NCBI GenBank assembly: GCA_035550595.1
Contig: DASZOV010000067.1
Location: 1 to 30,957 of the forward strand
Source of the DNA: CALFMR01 sp035550595
Lineage (GTDB): Bacteria > Acidobacteriota > Vicinamibacteria > Vicinamibacterales > SCN-69-37
Reading direction: 5' to 3'
DNA length: 30,957 bases
Notes under the pieces: model-generated
What the model was told of the DNA's origin: nothing
Seen by the model: the letters and a program-made list of their open reading frames with translations, nothing else
The model's database searches: none
Shown here: in pieces, positions 1 to 7,748 of the stretch
How positions within the stretch are numbered: position 1 is the stretch's first letter
Layout: every line of letters begins with the position of its first letter
Program-made: the position numbers and the translations under genes

Positions 1-6
1 CGGACC

Positions 7-72
7 GCGGGCAGCGCGCCAACCGGCGCGCTGCCCGCCACGGCGTAGGCGGCCGCCAGAATGGCGGCCGCC
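7..72. other. Two adjacent GC hairpins at the window edge
   Basis: The first inverted repeat pairs 7-20 with 25-38 (14 bp, AACC loop). The second pairs 48-57 with 63-72 (10 bp, 5-nt loop), and each arm of the second is itself palindromic. Neither is followed by a T-run, so they are not classical intrinsic terminators. They lie downstream of murI, which reads toward them, and may stabilise or end its transcript or that of a gene left of the window. The plus frame from base 1 to a TAG at 46-48 could be the tail of such a gene, but 15 codons are too few to judge. 73-136 shows nothing else. Confidence 0.45.
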
Positions 73-136
73 GTCCAGGCCGCGCGTTCACTCCACACCG
101 TGTCGGACGTGCGGCTGGCGGGCACCTATCGTGTCG

Positions 137-970
137 TCAGAGATCCACGACCTCGACGTCGGACGCCGAAAGCGGATGGCCAAGGAAGCGCGCGCCGACT
201 TTCGCGAACCGCTCCGCGCCATCCGTCGCGAGGAGCGTCGTCGCACCCGGTTGCTCGGATTGGCGAAGCAATCCCATCCGCCCGAGCACCGTCGCGACTT
301 CCTCCGCCGTCGTCGTCGCCGAGTCCACGATCGCGGGACCGGCACCAATCGCACGGCGAATCGGTTCGGCCACGAGCGGGAAGTGCGTACAGCCGAGTAC
401 GACGCTATCCGGCATCTCGTCGGACCCACGCGCGCGGACGGGATCGAGATACTCGCGCGCGACGGCATCGGCAATCGGACCGTCGCTCCATCCTTCTTCC
501 GCGAGCGACACGAGCAGCGAGCACGCGACCTCGTCGACGTGCGCGTCAGGCGCCAGCGCGCGGATCGCGCGTGCGTACGCGTGATGGGTGACGGTCGATT
601 CGGTCGCGAGCACGAGATGCCGCTGCCGCCGGCTCGCCGCCACGGCCGCCGCCGCGCCAGGCTCGACGACACCGATGACGGGTAGCGGATCGAAGCGATC
701 GCGCAGCGGCTCGATCGAAAGCGCCGATGCCGTGTTGCACGCGACGACCAGCAGCTTGATGCCGCGCGCGACGAGATGGTCGGTCGCCTGCGTCGCGTAG
801 CGCAGCACCGACTGCGGGCTCTTCGTGCCGTACGGCACGCGCGCCGTGTCGCCGAGATAGATCATCGACTCGGCTGGTAGGCGCCGGCGCAACGCGCGCA
901 GCACCGTTAGCCCGCCGACCCCCGAATCGAAGAGCCCGATCGGCTGCGCCGGATCAACGCGCGCGCTCAT
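137..970 (-). CDS. murI: Glutamate racemase MurI
   Basis: This 277-residue cytoplasmic enzyme interconverts L- and D-glutamate and supplies D-Glu for peptidoglycan. The sequence shows the family hallmarks: the DSGVGGLTV substrate loop at residues 15-23, the first catalytic cysteine in ACNTAS (C78) and the second in GCTHFPL (C194, followed by H196). Length is normal for the family. The frame is open much further upstream, but that stretch is a shadow of the lactonase gene. The ATG at 970 is chosen because it gives the canonical N-terminus just before the IGLFDSG strand. That ATG overlaps the TGA of the upstream lactonase (ATGA, 4 bp), so translation is probably coupled and the two genes share a transcript. 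Identification is firm. Confidence 0.96.
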   Translation of the reverse strand: MSARVDPAQPIGLFDSGVGGLTVLRALRRRLPAESMIYLGDTARVPYGTKSPQSVLRYATQATDHLVARGIKLLVVACNTASALSIEPLRDRFDPLPVIGVVEPGAAAAVAASRRQRHLVLATESTVTHHAYARAIRALAPDAHVDEVACSLLVSLAEEGWSDGPIADAVAREYLDPVRARGSDEMPDSVVLGCTHFPLVAEPIRRAIGAGPAIVDSATTTAEEVATVLGRMGLLRQSEQPGATTLLATDGAERFAKVGARFLGHPLSASDVEVVDL

Positions 971-2148
971 CGATGCGCAGCCAGAAAGACGACGCACACC
1001 GGCGCCCCGATCTGCAGCGTCTGCCCCGTCGAGGTGAGATGGCCGGTGTCGGGATCGATCCGGAACACGGCGACCGAGTTCGAGTCCTGATTCGCCGCGA
1101 TGAGGTACGTGCCGCTCGGATCGATGCCGAAGCCGCGCGGCGTCTTGCCGCCGCTCGGCTGATTTTCGACGTAGCTCAACGTGCCCGACGCACGATCGAC
1201 CGCGAAGTGCGTGATGCTGTCGTGCCCGCGCGTCGACGCATAGAGCACGCGCCCCGACGGCAAGAGCGCGATCTCGGCCGCGCCCCACGACGGTTGAGGA
1301 TCGACACCGGGCGGCAGCGCGGAGATCGTGTCGCCCGCCGTCAGCGCGCCCGTCGTCGTATTGCACGTGAACGACGTGATCGTGCAGCCCATCTCGTTGA
1401 TGAGGTAGGCGTGCGTGCCCGATGCGTCGAAGACCATATGGCGAGGCCCGGCGCCAGCCGGCGCGGTCGCGAACGGCGGATTGTTGGGCGTCAGCTTCCC
1501 GGTCGCGGCGTCGAAGCGATAGATCATCACTTTGTCGAGCCCGAGGTCGTCGACGTACACGAACCGATTGGTCGCATCGACGGTAACGGCGTGCGCGTGC
1601 GCGGACGACTGCCGGCGCGGATTGACGCTCGATCCCGTGTGCTGGATGACGTCCGACGGCGCCTTCAGGCTGCCATCGGCCGCGATCGGCAGCACCTCGA
1701 CGGTGCCGCTCGTGTAGTTGGCGACGATCACGTTTTGTCCCGTCCGATCGACGACGAGGTGCGCGGGATCGGCGCCGCCCGATGGTTGCGTGTTGAGTTT
1801 CGTGAGGAGTCCCGTCTTCGCGTCGATCGCGAAGCTCGTCACCGAGCCACCGCTCTTCCCTGCCGCATCGTGCGTTTCGTTGACCGCGTAGAGGAAGCGG
1901 CCGTTCGGGTGCAGCGCGAGGAAGCTCGGATTTTCGGTTGCCGCGGCCAGCACGGGCGCGTCGAGCATGCCGGTGGCGGGGCTGAACCGCGAGACGTAGA
2001 TGCCCTGGCTCTGGCCGCTCGTGTACGTGCCGAAGTAGACGAGCAGGTTGTTCGGAACGGGTGCTGGCGCCATGGACGTGCTGACACAGCCAGCCGCGGT
2101 CGCGAGCACTGCGGCCGCCGCGAGCCGCCGGAGGAGACGGATGCACAT
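967..2148 (-). CDS. Lipoprotein lactonase, 6-phosphogluconolactonase-like beta-propeller
   Basis: The 393-residue product resembles the YbhE/Pgl-type lactonase family, a seven-bladed beta-propeller. The repeated blade pattern of 'tGkL' strands (for example FDAATGKLTPNN) and the phrase GPRHMVFDASG are typical. In the family, cytoplasmic members open 6-phosphogluconolactone. This copy starts with a basic stretch, a hydrophobic run and a lipobox-like AAGC (C21), so it should be a lipoprotein facing the periplasm, where sugar lactones from dehydrogenases would be its likely substrates (inference). The ATG at 2148 is preferred over the in-frame TTG at 2202 because it places the signal sequence at the N-terminus and leaves room for a divergent promoter. 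It is the first gene of a two-gene unit with murI. Confidence 0.88.
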   Translation of the reverse strand: MCIRLLRRLAAAAVLATAAGCVSTSMAPAPVPNNLLVYFGTYTSGQSQGIYVSRFSPATGMLDAPVLAAATENPSFLALHPNGRFLYAVNETHDAAGKSGGSVTSFAIDAKTGLLTKLNTQPSGGADPAHLVVDRTGQNVIVANYTSGTVEVLPIAADGSLKAPSDVIQHTGSSVNPRRQSSAHAHAVTVDATNRFVYVDDLGLDKVMIYRFDAATGKLTPNNPPFATAPAGAGPRHMVFDASGTHAYLINEMGCTITSFTCNTTTGALTAGDTISALPPGVDPQPSWGAAEIALLPSGRVLYASTRGHDSITHFAVDRASGTLSYVENQPSGGKTPRGFGIDPSGTYLIAANQDSNSVAVFRIDPDTGHLTSTGQTLQIGAPVCVVFLAAHR

Positions 2149-2201
2149 GCCGAGATCAGACAACGCCGGCTCCACGAATACAAGCCGTGCCCGACTGATC
2201 A
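2149..2201. promoter_or_regulatory. Divergent promoter region, lactonase-murI / fucosidase
   Basis: This 53-bp spacer separates the lactonase start (minus) from the fucosidase start (plus), so both promoters must lie here or reach into the genes. No strong Shine-Dalgarno sequence is visible for either start. A minus-strand TTGATC (around 2196-2201) with TATTCG 16 nt further on is a weak promoter candidate. Confidence 0.3.
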
Positions 2202-3623
2202 ATGATGACGCCTGTCATGTCCATCTGGCCGACCGCCGACCATCGTCCCTCGCGGCGCGAGTTCGTCGCATCGGCAGCCGCGGCGATCGCCGCCGCGGCG
2301 TGGCCGTCCCGCACGCGCGTCGCCGCCCGCGCGGCCGTTGATCGGCCGACGCCGTCATCCTCGCAACTGGCCTGGCAGCGCGACGAGCTCGCGATGTTCG
2401 TCCACTTCGGCGTCAACACGTTCACCGATCGCGAGTGGGGCGACGGGCACGAGGATCCCGCGATCTTCGCGCCCACCAACCTCGACACGCGCCAGTGGGC
2501 CCGGACGGCGCGCGCCGCGGGCTTCCGCGCGATGATTCTGACGGCCAAACACCACGACGGCTTCTGCCTCTGGCCGACGAAGACGACGCGACACTCCGTG
2601 GCGTCGAGCCCGTGGCGCGGCGGCCAGGGCGATGTCGTTCGCGAGTTCGTCGACGCCTGTCACGCGGAGGGCCTGAAGGCCGGGCTCTATCTCTCGCCAT
2701 GGGATCGACACGAGCCGCGCTACGGCGACTCGCCGCGGTACAACGATTTCTACGCCGACCAGTTGACCGAACTCCTGACCGGCTACGGCACGATTCACGA
2801 AGTGTGGTTCGACGGCGCGAACGGCGAAGGGCCGAACGGGCGGCGGCAGGAGTACGACTGGCCGCGCGTCTGGTCGATCGTGCGCAAGCTTCAGCCGCAG
2901 GCGGTGATCTTCTCGGACGCGGGTCCGGACGTGCGCTGGATCGGCAACGAGCGCGGCAGCGCCGGCGATACGAACTGGTCGACGGTCGATCCTGCTGTCG
3001 TCCCCTATCCCGGCGCGAGCGGACCGGGCATCACCGATATGTTGCAGCACGGCGATCCCGACGGCGCGGTCTGGCGTCCGGGCGAGACGGACGTCTCCAT
3101 TCGTCCGGGCTGGTTCCACCACGCGCGCGAGAACGCGCGGGTGAAATCCGTCGACGACTTGCTGTCGATCTACTTCACGTCAGTCGGTCGCAACTCGAAG
3201 CTGCTGCTGAACGTGCCGCCGGGACCGGACGGACAACTGGACGCCGTTGACGTGACGCGCCTGTCCGACTGGCACGCGCGACTCGCGTCGGTCTTCGGGG
3301 AAGATGCCGCGGCCGGACGACGCACTCGCTGGCGCGCGAGCGGCGCACGCGGCCGCACCGGCGAGATCGACCTCGGCCGCACGACGCCCGTCGCCGTTGT
3401 CGATCTCCGTGAGGACATCGCGCGCGGCCAGATCGTCGCGCGCTACCGCGTCGAAGGCCGTGACGCGGACGATTGGCAAGTGCTCAGCCGAGGCACGACG
3501 ATCGGCTGCCGCAAGCTCGATCGCGTCGAGTCGTCGGTCCCAGTTCGCCACGTGCGCGTCGTGATCGAAGACGCTCTCGACGAACCGCGCGACGTGCGCG
3601 TCGCGCTGTATCGAGACCGGTAG
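2202..3623 (+). CDS. Exported alpha-L-fucosidase, GH29
   Basis: This 473-residue glycoside hydrolase should release L-fucose from glycans by the retaining mechanism of family GH29. Hallmarks are FVHFGVNTFTDREWG at 66-80, TAKHHDGFCLW at 114-124 and HEVWFDGANGEG at 199-210, where D204 is the probable nucleophile. The HEVWFDGA form resembles the GH29-B group, which prefers branched 1,3/1,4-fucosides. The N-terminus has a twin-arginine motif (SRREF, 17-21) and an alanine-rich hydrophobic stretch, so export by Tat is likely. The C-terminal part (about 365-470) looks like a small beta-sandwich. ATG codons at 2202 and 2205, and a later one at 2217, all keep the Tat signal, so the exact start is uncertain. 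A heptamer repeat begins 6 bp after the stop. Confidence 0.92.
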   Translation: MMTPVMSIWPTADHRPSRREFVASAAAAIAAAAWPSRTRVAARAAVDRPTPSSSQLAWQRDELAMFVHFGVNTFTDREWGDGHEDPAIFAPTNLDTRQWARTARAAGFRAMILTAKHHDGFCLWPTKTTRHSVASSPWRGGQGDVVREFVDACHAEGLKAGLYLSPWDRHEPRYGDSPRYNDFYADQLTELLTGYGTIHEVWFDGANGEGPNGRRQEYDWPRVWSIVRKLQPQAVIFSDAGPDVRWIGNERGSAGDTNWSTVDPAVVPYPGASGPGITDMLQHGDPDGAVWRPGETDVSIRPGWFHHARENARVKSVDDLLSIYFTSVGRNSKLLLNVPPGPDGQLDAVDVTRLSDWHARLASVFGEDAAAGRRTRWRASGARGRTGEIDLGRTTPVAVVDLREDIARGQIVARYRVEGRDADDWQVLSRGTTIGCRKLDRVESSVPVRHVRVVIEDALDEPRDVRVALYRDR

Positions 3624-3629
3624 TCGTCA

Positions 3630-3660
3630 AAGTCAGAAGTTCGAAGCCAGAAGCCAGAGG
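3630..3660 (-). repeat. Type B four-heptamer module (solo)
   Basis: Read on the minus strand it is CCTCTGG, CTTCTGG, CTTCGAA, CTTCTGA and CTT. It matches the copies at 10806-10836 and 21267-21297 with one or two differences in 31 bases. It starts 6 bp after the fucosidase stop. Confidence 0.8.
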
Positions 3661-3681
3661 CTAGCGTGCTGGTTTCGGCAT

Positions 3682-3715
3682 TTCGAAGTTCGAAGTTCAA
3701 AGTTCGAAGTTTTGC
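3682..3715 (+). repeat. Type A four-heptamer module (solo)
   Basis: TTCGAAG, TTCGAAG, TTCAAAG and TTCGAAG are followed by TTTTGC. No GC hairpin module lies upstream. It sits between the fucosidase and the next gene on the same strand, just before that gene's ribosome binding site. Confidence 0.85.
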
Positions 3716-3737
3716 CGCGCAATCGCAGGAGCCCTTC

Positions 3738-4400
3738 ATGTCCACGTCACGCACATTCATCGTCCGTCTGTCGTGTCTCGCCGCGCTGGCCGCGGTGTCC
3801 ACCCTCCCCCTGTCGGCGCAAACGATGGTGACGCTGACTCCGGATCTCAGCAGTCCGGCTCATCTGTCTGACTGGACGCTCGACGGATCAGGGTCGTGGA
3901 AGATCGCCGATGACACGCTCGTGTTGTTCAAGGCGGGAATACCGGGCGGCCCGATCCGGCGGCCGGCGGGGCTCGCGATTCTGAAATCCGACCCGCTCAC
4001 GCGCGTGACGGTCACGGCCGAGATCAAGTCGGACGCGCCGGTCGACCTGCCCGTTCGCGACGTCGAGGTCGTCGTCGGCTATCAATCGCCGAGCCGCTTC
4101 TATTACGTGCACCTCGCGGGCATCACGAATGACGTCCACAACGGCATCTTCGTCGTGGCCGATGCCGATCGCCGGCGGCTGGACGACCAGACCGCGGCGC
4201 CACAGATGAAGGACCAGGCGTGGCATCAAGTCCGCGTCGAGCGCGACCCGTCGACGGGCACGATCGACGTCTTCATGAACGGTGGGACGACACCGGTGCT
4301 GCACGCGCTCGACAAGACCCTCACGTCCGGCCGCATCGGCTTCGGCTCCTTCGACGAAACCGGCCTTTTCCGCCACATCGTCGTCAAGGGCGACAAGTAG
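3738..4400 (+). CDS. Secreted concanavalin-like (LamG / DUF1080-like) protein
   Basis: The 220-residue product has a clear Sec signal peptide (residues 1-27, ending LPLSA before QTM) followed by one beta-rich domain. The pattern W.LDGSGSWKI.DDTLVL, a central FYYVHLAG strand and WHQVRVERD...IDVFMNGG resembles the jelly-roll fold of the LamG and DUF1080 (3-keto-disaccharide hydrolase) families. I cannot tell binding from catalysis. The start is set by AGGAG at 3727-3731, six bases before the ATG. The longer frame upstream only reads through the heptamer repeat. The fucosidase lies 114 bp upstream on the same strand, so a shared role in glycan use is plausible. The family assignment is tentative. 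Confidence 0.7.
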   Translation: MSTSRTFIVRLSCLAALAAVSTLPLSAQTMVTLTPDLSSPAHLSDWTLDGSGSWKIADDTLVLFKAGIPGGPIRRPAGLAILKSDPLTRVTVTAEIKSDAPVDLPVRDVEVVVGYQSPSRFYYVHLAGITNDVHNGIFVVADADRRRLDDQTAAPQMKDQAWHQVRVERDPSTGTIDVFMNGGTTPVLHALDKTLTSGRIGFGSFDETGLFRHIVVKGDK

Positions 4401-4407
4401 CGAGACG

Positions 4408-4794
4408 CTATTTCCGCTCGAGGGACGTGATGCGCCGCTCGTGATCGTCGAGCCGGCGGACGAACCGCCGGTCCGTCACGTCGGACAACGCGATGTGCTG
4501 GGTAAGCACGTCCCGCAGGCTCTTGAACTCGGACCGCATCTCGGCGCGAAGGGTATCGTGTTCCCCAAGAGCGCGTATCCGGTCCATGGCTTCCTCGTGC
4601 AGCACGTGCATGTGCCGGTCGAGGTCCTCGACCCTCCCTGCGACGCCACGTAGGTCACTCTTGACCTCGACCATATCGGCCTTGAGCACCTCGACATCGG
4701 CGGCCACGTGGTCGAGCTTCTGTTCGACGCGGTCGACTCTCTGTTCGACGCGGTCGAGCTTCTGTTCGATCTGGACGAATCGCTCTTCGGACAT
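4408..4794 (-). CDS. Small coiled-coil protein, unknown function
   Basis: The 128-residue product is almost entirely charged heptad repeats. Residues 8-30 run through near-identical EQKLDRV / EQRVDRV units, followed by further heptads to about residue 75 and a basic C-terminus (RRFVRRLDDHERR). It has no signal, no membrane segment and no cysteine. A parallel coiled-coil dimer or trimer in the cytoplasm is the simplest reading, and I recognise no named family. AAGGAG at 4801-4806, six bases from the ATG at 4794, fixes the start. The frame is open 20 codons further without support. The repeats are visible in the DNA as 21-bp units at about 4719-4783. It converges on the gene ending at 4400 with only 7 bp between. 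Confidence 0.7.
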   Translation of the reverse strand: MSEERFVQIEQKLDRVEQRVDRVEQKLDHVAADVEVLKADMVEVKSDLRGVAGRVEDLDRHMHVLHEEAMDRIRALGEHDTLRAEMRSEFKSLRDVLTQHIALSDVTDRRFVRRLDDHERRITSLERK

Positions 4795-4940
4795 CCCGCG
4801 CTCCTTGCGAAGGACGACGACGATAGCATCGTCGGCCGGCGGATGCATGAGCAAACGGCGTGCCCGGCGGCCGATGATCCAGCCGTCATCCAGGTCGCCT
4901 CGACGGCTGTGGGATCATTGAGGAAACGGAGGCGCAACCG
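4795..4940. promoter_or_regulatory. Divergent promoter region, coiled-coil gene / trxC
   Basis: This 146-bp spacer lies between two divergent starts. It contains the inverted repeat GACGAT-AGC-ATCGTC near 4821-4835, whose centre includes TAGCAT, a possible -10 box. GGAGG at 4928-4932 is the ribosome binding site of the thioredoxin gene. Confidence 0.35.
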
Positions 4941-5390
4941 ATGGTCCTCACGTGCCGATCCTGCGGGAAGAAGAATCGTGTCGACGCCGCGAACCTCGCG
5001 AAGAGCGTGCGCTGCGGCGCCTGCCAGACCGCGCTGACGCCGATCGCCGAGCCCATCGACGCGGACACCGCGCTCTTCGACGAGATCCGCGAACACGCGA
5101 CGCTGCCCGTGCTCGTCGACTTCTGGGCGGAATGGTGCGGTCCGTGCCGTCGCGCGGCGCCGGAAGTCCATCGCACGGCCGAAGCCATGGCTGGCCGCGC
5201 GCTCGTCGTGAAGGTCGACACCGAGGCCCATCCCGATATCGCGGCGCGCTATCAGGTCCAGAGCATTCCGAACTTCGTCGTGCTGTCCGGCGGCCGCGTC
5301 GTCTTTCAGCAGCCAGGCCTTGTCGACGCCGCAACGATGACGCGATGGCTGGAGTCGGCGGCCGCCGAGATCACCTCGCCGCGGCGGTGA
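4941..5390 (+). CDS. trxC: Thioredoxin with N-terminal zinc ribbon (TrxC / thioredoxin 2 type)
   Basis: This 149-residue protein is a cytoplasmic thiol-disulfide reductant. Residues 5-28 carry two CxxC pairs (CRSC at 5-8, CGAC at 25-28) as in thioredoxin 2 of E. coli, where they bind zinc. The thioredoxin fold follows, with the active site WCGPC at 65-69 and the cis-proline in SIPN (P110). The length matches TrxC rather than the 105-110 residues of TrxA. A GGAGG eight bases before the ATG supports the start. It stands alone on the plus strand and ends in a convergent gap that carries a composite repeat. The zinc ribbon often goes with oxidative-stress roles in this family, but nothing here shows how the gene is regulated. 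Confidence 0.92.
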   Translation: MVLTCRSCGKKNRVDAANLAKSVRCGACQTALTPIAEPIDADTALFDEIREHATLPVLVDFWAEWCGPCRRAAPEVHRTAEAMAGRALVVKVDTEAHPDIAARYQVQSIPNFVVLSGGRVVFQQPGLVDAATMTRWLESAAAEITSPRR

Positions 5391-5411
5391 CTATCTCGGC
5401 GAGGCCGAAAC

Positions 5412-5468
5412 GGTGCGCCGAAGGCGCCTCATTCGTTCGAAGTTCGAAGTTCCAAGTTCGAAGTTTGC
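5412..5468 (+). repeat. Composite hairpin plus four-heptamer repeat, copy 1
   Basis: The hairpin module is at 5412-5430 (first bases GG instead of GA), the linker ATTCG at 5431-5435, and the heptamers TTCGAAG, TTCGAAG, TTCCAAG and TTCGAAG at 5436-5463, with tail TTTGC. It fills the convergent gap between trxC and the SGNH hydrolase gene. Confidence 0.9.
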
Positions 5469-5478
5469 AGCGTCCTTC

Positions 5479-6180
5479 TTACGGCTTCCGCACCGCCGCG
5501 ATCGCCTTGCTGACGATGTCCGTCCAGATGTCGTAACCCGCCGGGCTCAGATGCAACCCATCGCTCGCGAGGAGATCCTCGCGCGGCTTGCCGTCGGCGC
5601 CGAACATCGGCGGCACCGTGTCGACGTAGTGCAGGTGCGGCGTCGACTCGCAATACTTTTGGATGAGCGCGTTCGCGTCCCGCATCTCGGGCCAGAGCGC
5701 CCAACGGAGTGTGCTCGGCTTGATGCTTACGAACAGGATCTCCGTGTCCGCCTTGGCCGCCAGCACGCTCTTCACGAAGCTCTGAAAATCGCCGAGCACC
5801 TGCGCAGGTGTTTTCTTGTCGTTGATGTCGTTGTCGCCCGCGTAGAACACGATGACGTCCGCGCCGTACTTCAGCGTCGTCTCCTGAATGTAGTGATTGA
5901 CGTCGGAGATTTCCGATCCGCCGAAGCCGCGGTTGATGACCTGCAGGTTCGGAAACCGCTCCGCGGTCGTCCACATGCGGATCGTCGAACTGCCGACGAA
6001 GAGGACGGCGTGTGCCGGCGTGCTGTTCTTCGCATCCCACGCCTCGAACGCGTGAATCTCGGACGCGAAGCGCGCGGGATCCGGATCGGGCGCCTGCGCC
6101 GCCGCCACGCGCGCCACACTCGCGGCCACCAGCATCATCGCTGCGACGGCAATTCCCCGTCCCGTTCGTGACAATCTCAT
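5479..6180 (-). CDS. Secreted SGNH/GDSL-family hydrolase
   Basis: The 233-residue product has a signal peptide (about 1-29, ending VAAAQA) and an SGNH hydrolase domain, a fold used by esterases acting on acylated carbohydrates and lipids. Block I reads VLFVGSSTIRMW (61-70), with serine in place of the usual aspartate of GDS; S65 is the likely nucleophile. Block II is NRGFGG (83-88), block III GDNDIN (115-120) and block V DGLH (207-210, supplying the D/H pair). A carbohydrate acetylesterase is the best guess from the neighbours (glucuronoyl esterase, fucosidase). The ATG at 6180 is chosen because the longer frame only reads through a repeat, and a GGGGAG lies about nine bases upstream. Confidence 0.88.
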   Translation of the reverse strand: MRLSRTGRGIAVAAMMLVAASVARVAAAQAPDPDPARFASEIHAFEAWDAKNSTPAHAVLFVGSSTIRMWTTAERFPNLQVINRGFGGSEISDVNHYIQETTLKYGADVIVFYAGDNDINDKKTPAQVLGDFQSFVKSVLAAKADTEILFVSIKPSTLRWALWPEMRDANALIQKYCESTPHLHYVDTVPPMFGADGKPREDLLASDGLHLSPAGYDIWTDIVSKAIAAVRKP

Positions 6181-6225
6181 CGTCTGACTCCCCGGATGTC
6201 TACGGCCTTCGCTTCCGCGTCCGAA

Positions 6226-6282
6226 GATGCGCCGAAGGCGCTTCCTGTGTTCGAAGTTCGCAGTTCGAAATTCGAAGTTGTC
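6226..6282 (+). repeat. Composite hairpin plus four-heptamer repeat, copy 2
   Basis: The hairpin module is at 6226-6244 (ending TTC), the linker CTGTG, then TTCGAAG, TTCGCAG, TTCGAAA, TTCGAAG and a diverged tail TTGTC. It lies between two minus-strand genes, 5 bp past the stop of the esterase gene. Confidence 0.88.
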
Positions 6283-6287
6283 CCTTG

Positions 6288-7535
6288 TCACTGCTTCCAT
6301 CCCAGATGGTCCGCGAAATCGGCGAACCGCGCCCAGTCGTACGGCGTGAGATTGTGCACGCCGCGCCGGATGTGGTACCCGCGGCGCCCGACGACGAGCG
6401 GCGTCTCGAGCGGCGGCATGGCATCAGCCGCAATGGCCGGATCGCCGTACAGCTCGAAGACCGGCGACGAGGCCGCGAGCGATTCGAACTCGCCGCGCGG
6501 GTCGGACCACAAGTCCTCGTCCGCGCTAGCCACATAAAGCGCCCGCGGCGCGATGAGCGACAAGAGCATGTGCTGATCGACCGGCAGGTCCTTCACGCGA
6601 TCGTTGTACGTCTTGTAGGTCGCATCGAACCAGTGCGGAAAGACGTCGTTGATGGCCTTGACGGTCTCGCCGAACGTCCGGCGGTTCAACGCGGCGCCGC
6701 CCTCGCCCGACTCGTTCGAGATCACGAGCGCGAAGCGCTCGTCCTGGGCGCCGGCCCACAGCGCGGCCTTGCCGCCGCGCGAATGACCGAGCACGGCGAC
6801 GCGTGACGCGTCGACACCGGGATCGGTCTCGAGGTAATCCATCACGCGGCTCGCGCCCCAGGCCCACGCGCCGAGTGCACCCCAGGTGTGCGGCGACCGC
6901 TCGGTCCGGTCGCCCTCGAACAAATGAATGACGCCTTCGGTGAAGTGACTCTTGTCGTCGGGCGCGAGCTCGCCATTCTGCAGCGCCGCGACGCCGTAGC
7001 CGCGCGCGATCAGATCTTCCGCCGGCCAGAAACCGGACTTCTGGGCGCGCGTCGGATCGGTGTTCGAGGCCGCGCGGTTGTTGATGAGCAGGAACACAGG
7101 CGCCGGCTGCCGTGAGTTCGGCAGGAACAGCGTCAGCCCGAATCGATGGGTCCGCCCCTCCTGATGACTGATGATCACGACGCGCTCGAGCGTCGCCGCG
7201 CCGTTCATCGCGAGCGGATCCACTTCGGTCCGCTCGAACTCGAGCCGTTCGGGCCGGCCGGGCGACCAGCCGTACACGTCGTCGCGGAAGAGATCCAGGA
7301 GGTCGGCCCGCCGCGCACGCCACGCGTCGGGCGTCCGGATGTTCGCGCCCGGCGGCAGCACCGCCGGCAGCGTGTACGGCGGCACGGCCGCCTCGTCGAA
7401 GTTGAACCCGGGATGGTCGTGCGTCGTGCGCCCCACGACTTCTGGATTCGCATGCCATCCATCCGCACGCGCGAATCCAATGGTGGCCGCCAATAACGGA
7501 ATGGCGGCAAGGTACACGACCGGTGAAGCGGGCAT
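6288..7535 (-). CDS. Secreted glucuronoyl esterase-like alpha/beta hydrolase (CE15)
   Basis: The 415-residue protein resembles carbohydrate esterase family 15, which cleaves the ester between 4-O-methyl-glucuronic acid of xylan and lignin alcohols. The nucleophile elbow GHSRGGKAALWAGA (S252), the ESGEGG segment (275-280) and the C-terminal RGVHNLTPYDW with the likely catalytic H394 are all as in bacterial CE15 members, as is the length of about 400 residues. A short N-terminal hydrophobic stretch ending GFARA indicates a Sec signal. The ATG at 7535 is preferred because the upstream extension is repeat-derived. Its neighbours are an SGNH hydrolase downstream on the same strand and, further away, a fucosidase, consistent with hemicellulose use. 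A related acetylxylan-type esterase cannot be excluded. Confidence 0.87.
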   Translation of the reverse strand: MPASPVVYLAAIPLLAATIGFARADGWHANPEVVGRTTHDHPGFNFDEAAVPPYTLPAVLPPGANIRTPDAWRARRADLLDLFRDDVYGWSPGRPERLEFERTEVDPLAMNGAATLERVVIISHQEGRTHRFGLTLFLPNSRQPAPVFLLINNRAASNTDPTRAQKSGFWPAEDLIARGYGVAALQNGELAPDDKSHFTEGVIHLFEGDRTERSPHTWGALGAWAWGASRVMDYLETDPGVDASRVAVLGHSRGGKAALWAGAQDERFALVISNESGEGGAALNRRTFGETVKAINDVFPHWFDATYKTYNDRVKDLPVDQHMLLSLIAPRALYVASADEDLWSDPRGEFESLAASSPVFELYGDPAIAADAMPPLETPLVVGRRGYHIRRGVHNLTPYDWARFADFADHLGWKQ

Positions 7536-7570
7536 GGCGCAGATAGTAACAACGATCGGAGGAGGACGGG

Positions 7571-7609
7571 GCAACTTCGAACTGCGAAGTTCGAACTTCA
7601 AACTACGAA
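7571..7609 (-). repeat. Type A heptamer module, diverged, five units
   Basis: GCAA is followed by CTTCGAA, CTGCGAA, GTTCGAA, CTTCAAA and CTACGAA. It is the only copy with five recognisable heptamers. Further degenerate heptamer-like sequence continues around 7655-7678. Confidence 0.75.
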
Positions 7610-7681
7610 CTGCACCCGCTTGCCGAGGCCAGGTGGTCCGCCGAAGTGGAACGCAAAGTTCGAGTTCACTTCAAAACTGAA

Positions 7682-7739
7682 GAGATGCGCCGAAGGCGCC
7701 TCCTCCGTTCGAAGTTCGAAGTTCGCAGTTCGAAGTTTT
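7682..7739 (+). repeat. Composite hairpin plus four-heptamer repeat, copy 3
   Basis: The hairpin module GATGCGCCGAAGGCGCCTC is at 7682-7700, the linker CTCCG, then TTCGAAG, TTCGAAG, TTCGCAG, TTCGAAG and tail TTTTGC. It ends 9 bp before the stop of the permease gene. Confidence 0.92.
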
Positions 7740-7748
7740 GCAATGCTC

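Noticed and set aside
3682..3715. Heptamer arrays as CRISPR repeats
   Set aside because: The units are 7 bp and contiguous without spacers, and no cas gene is present.
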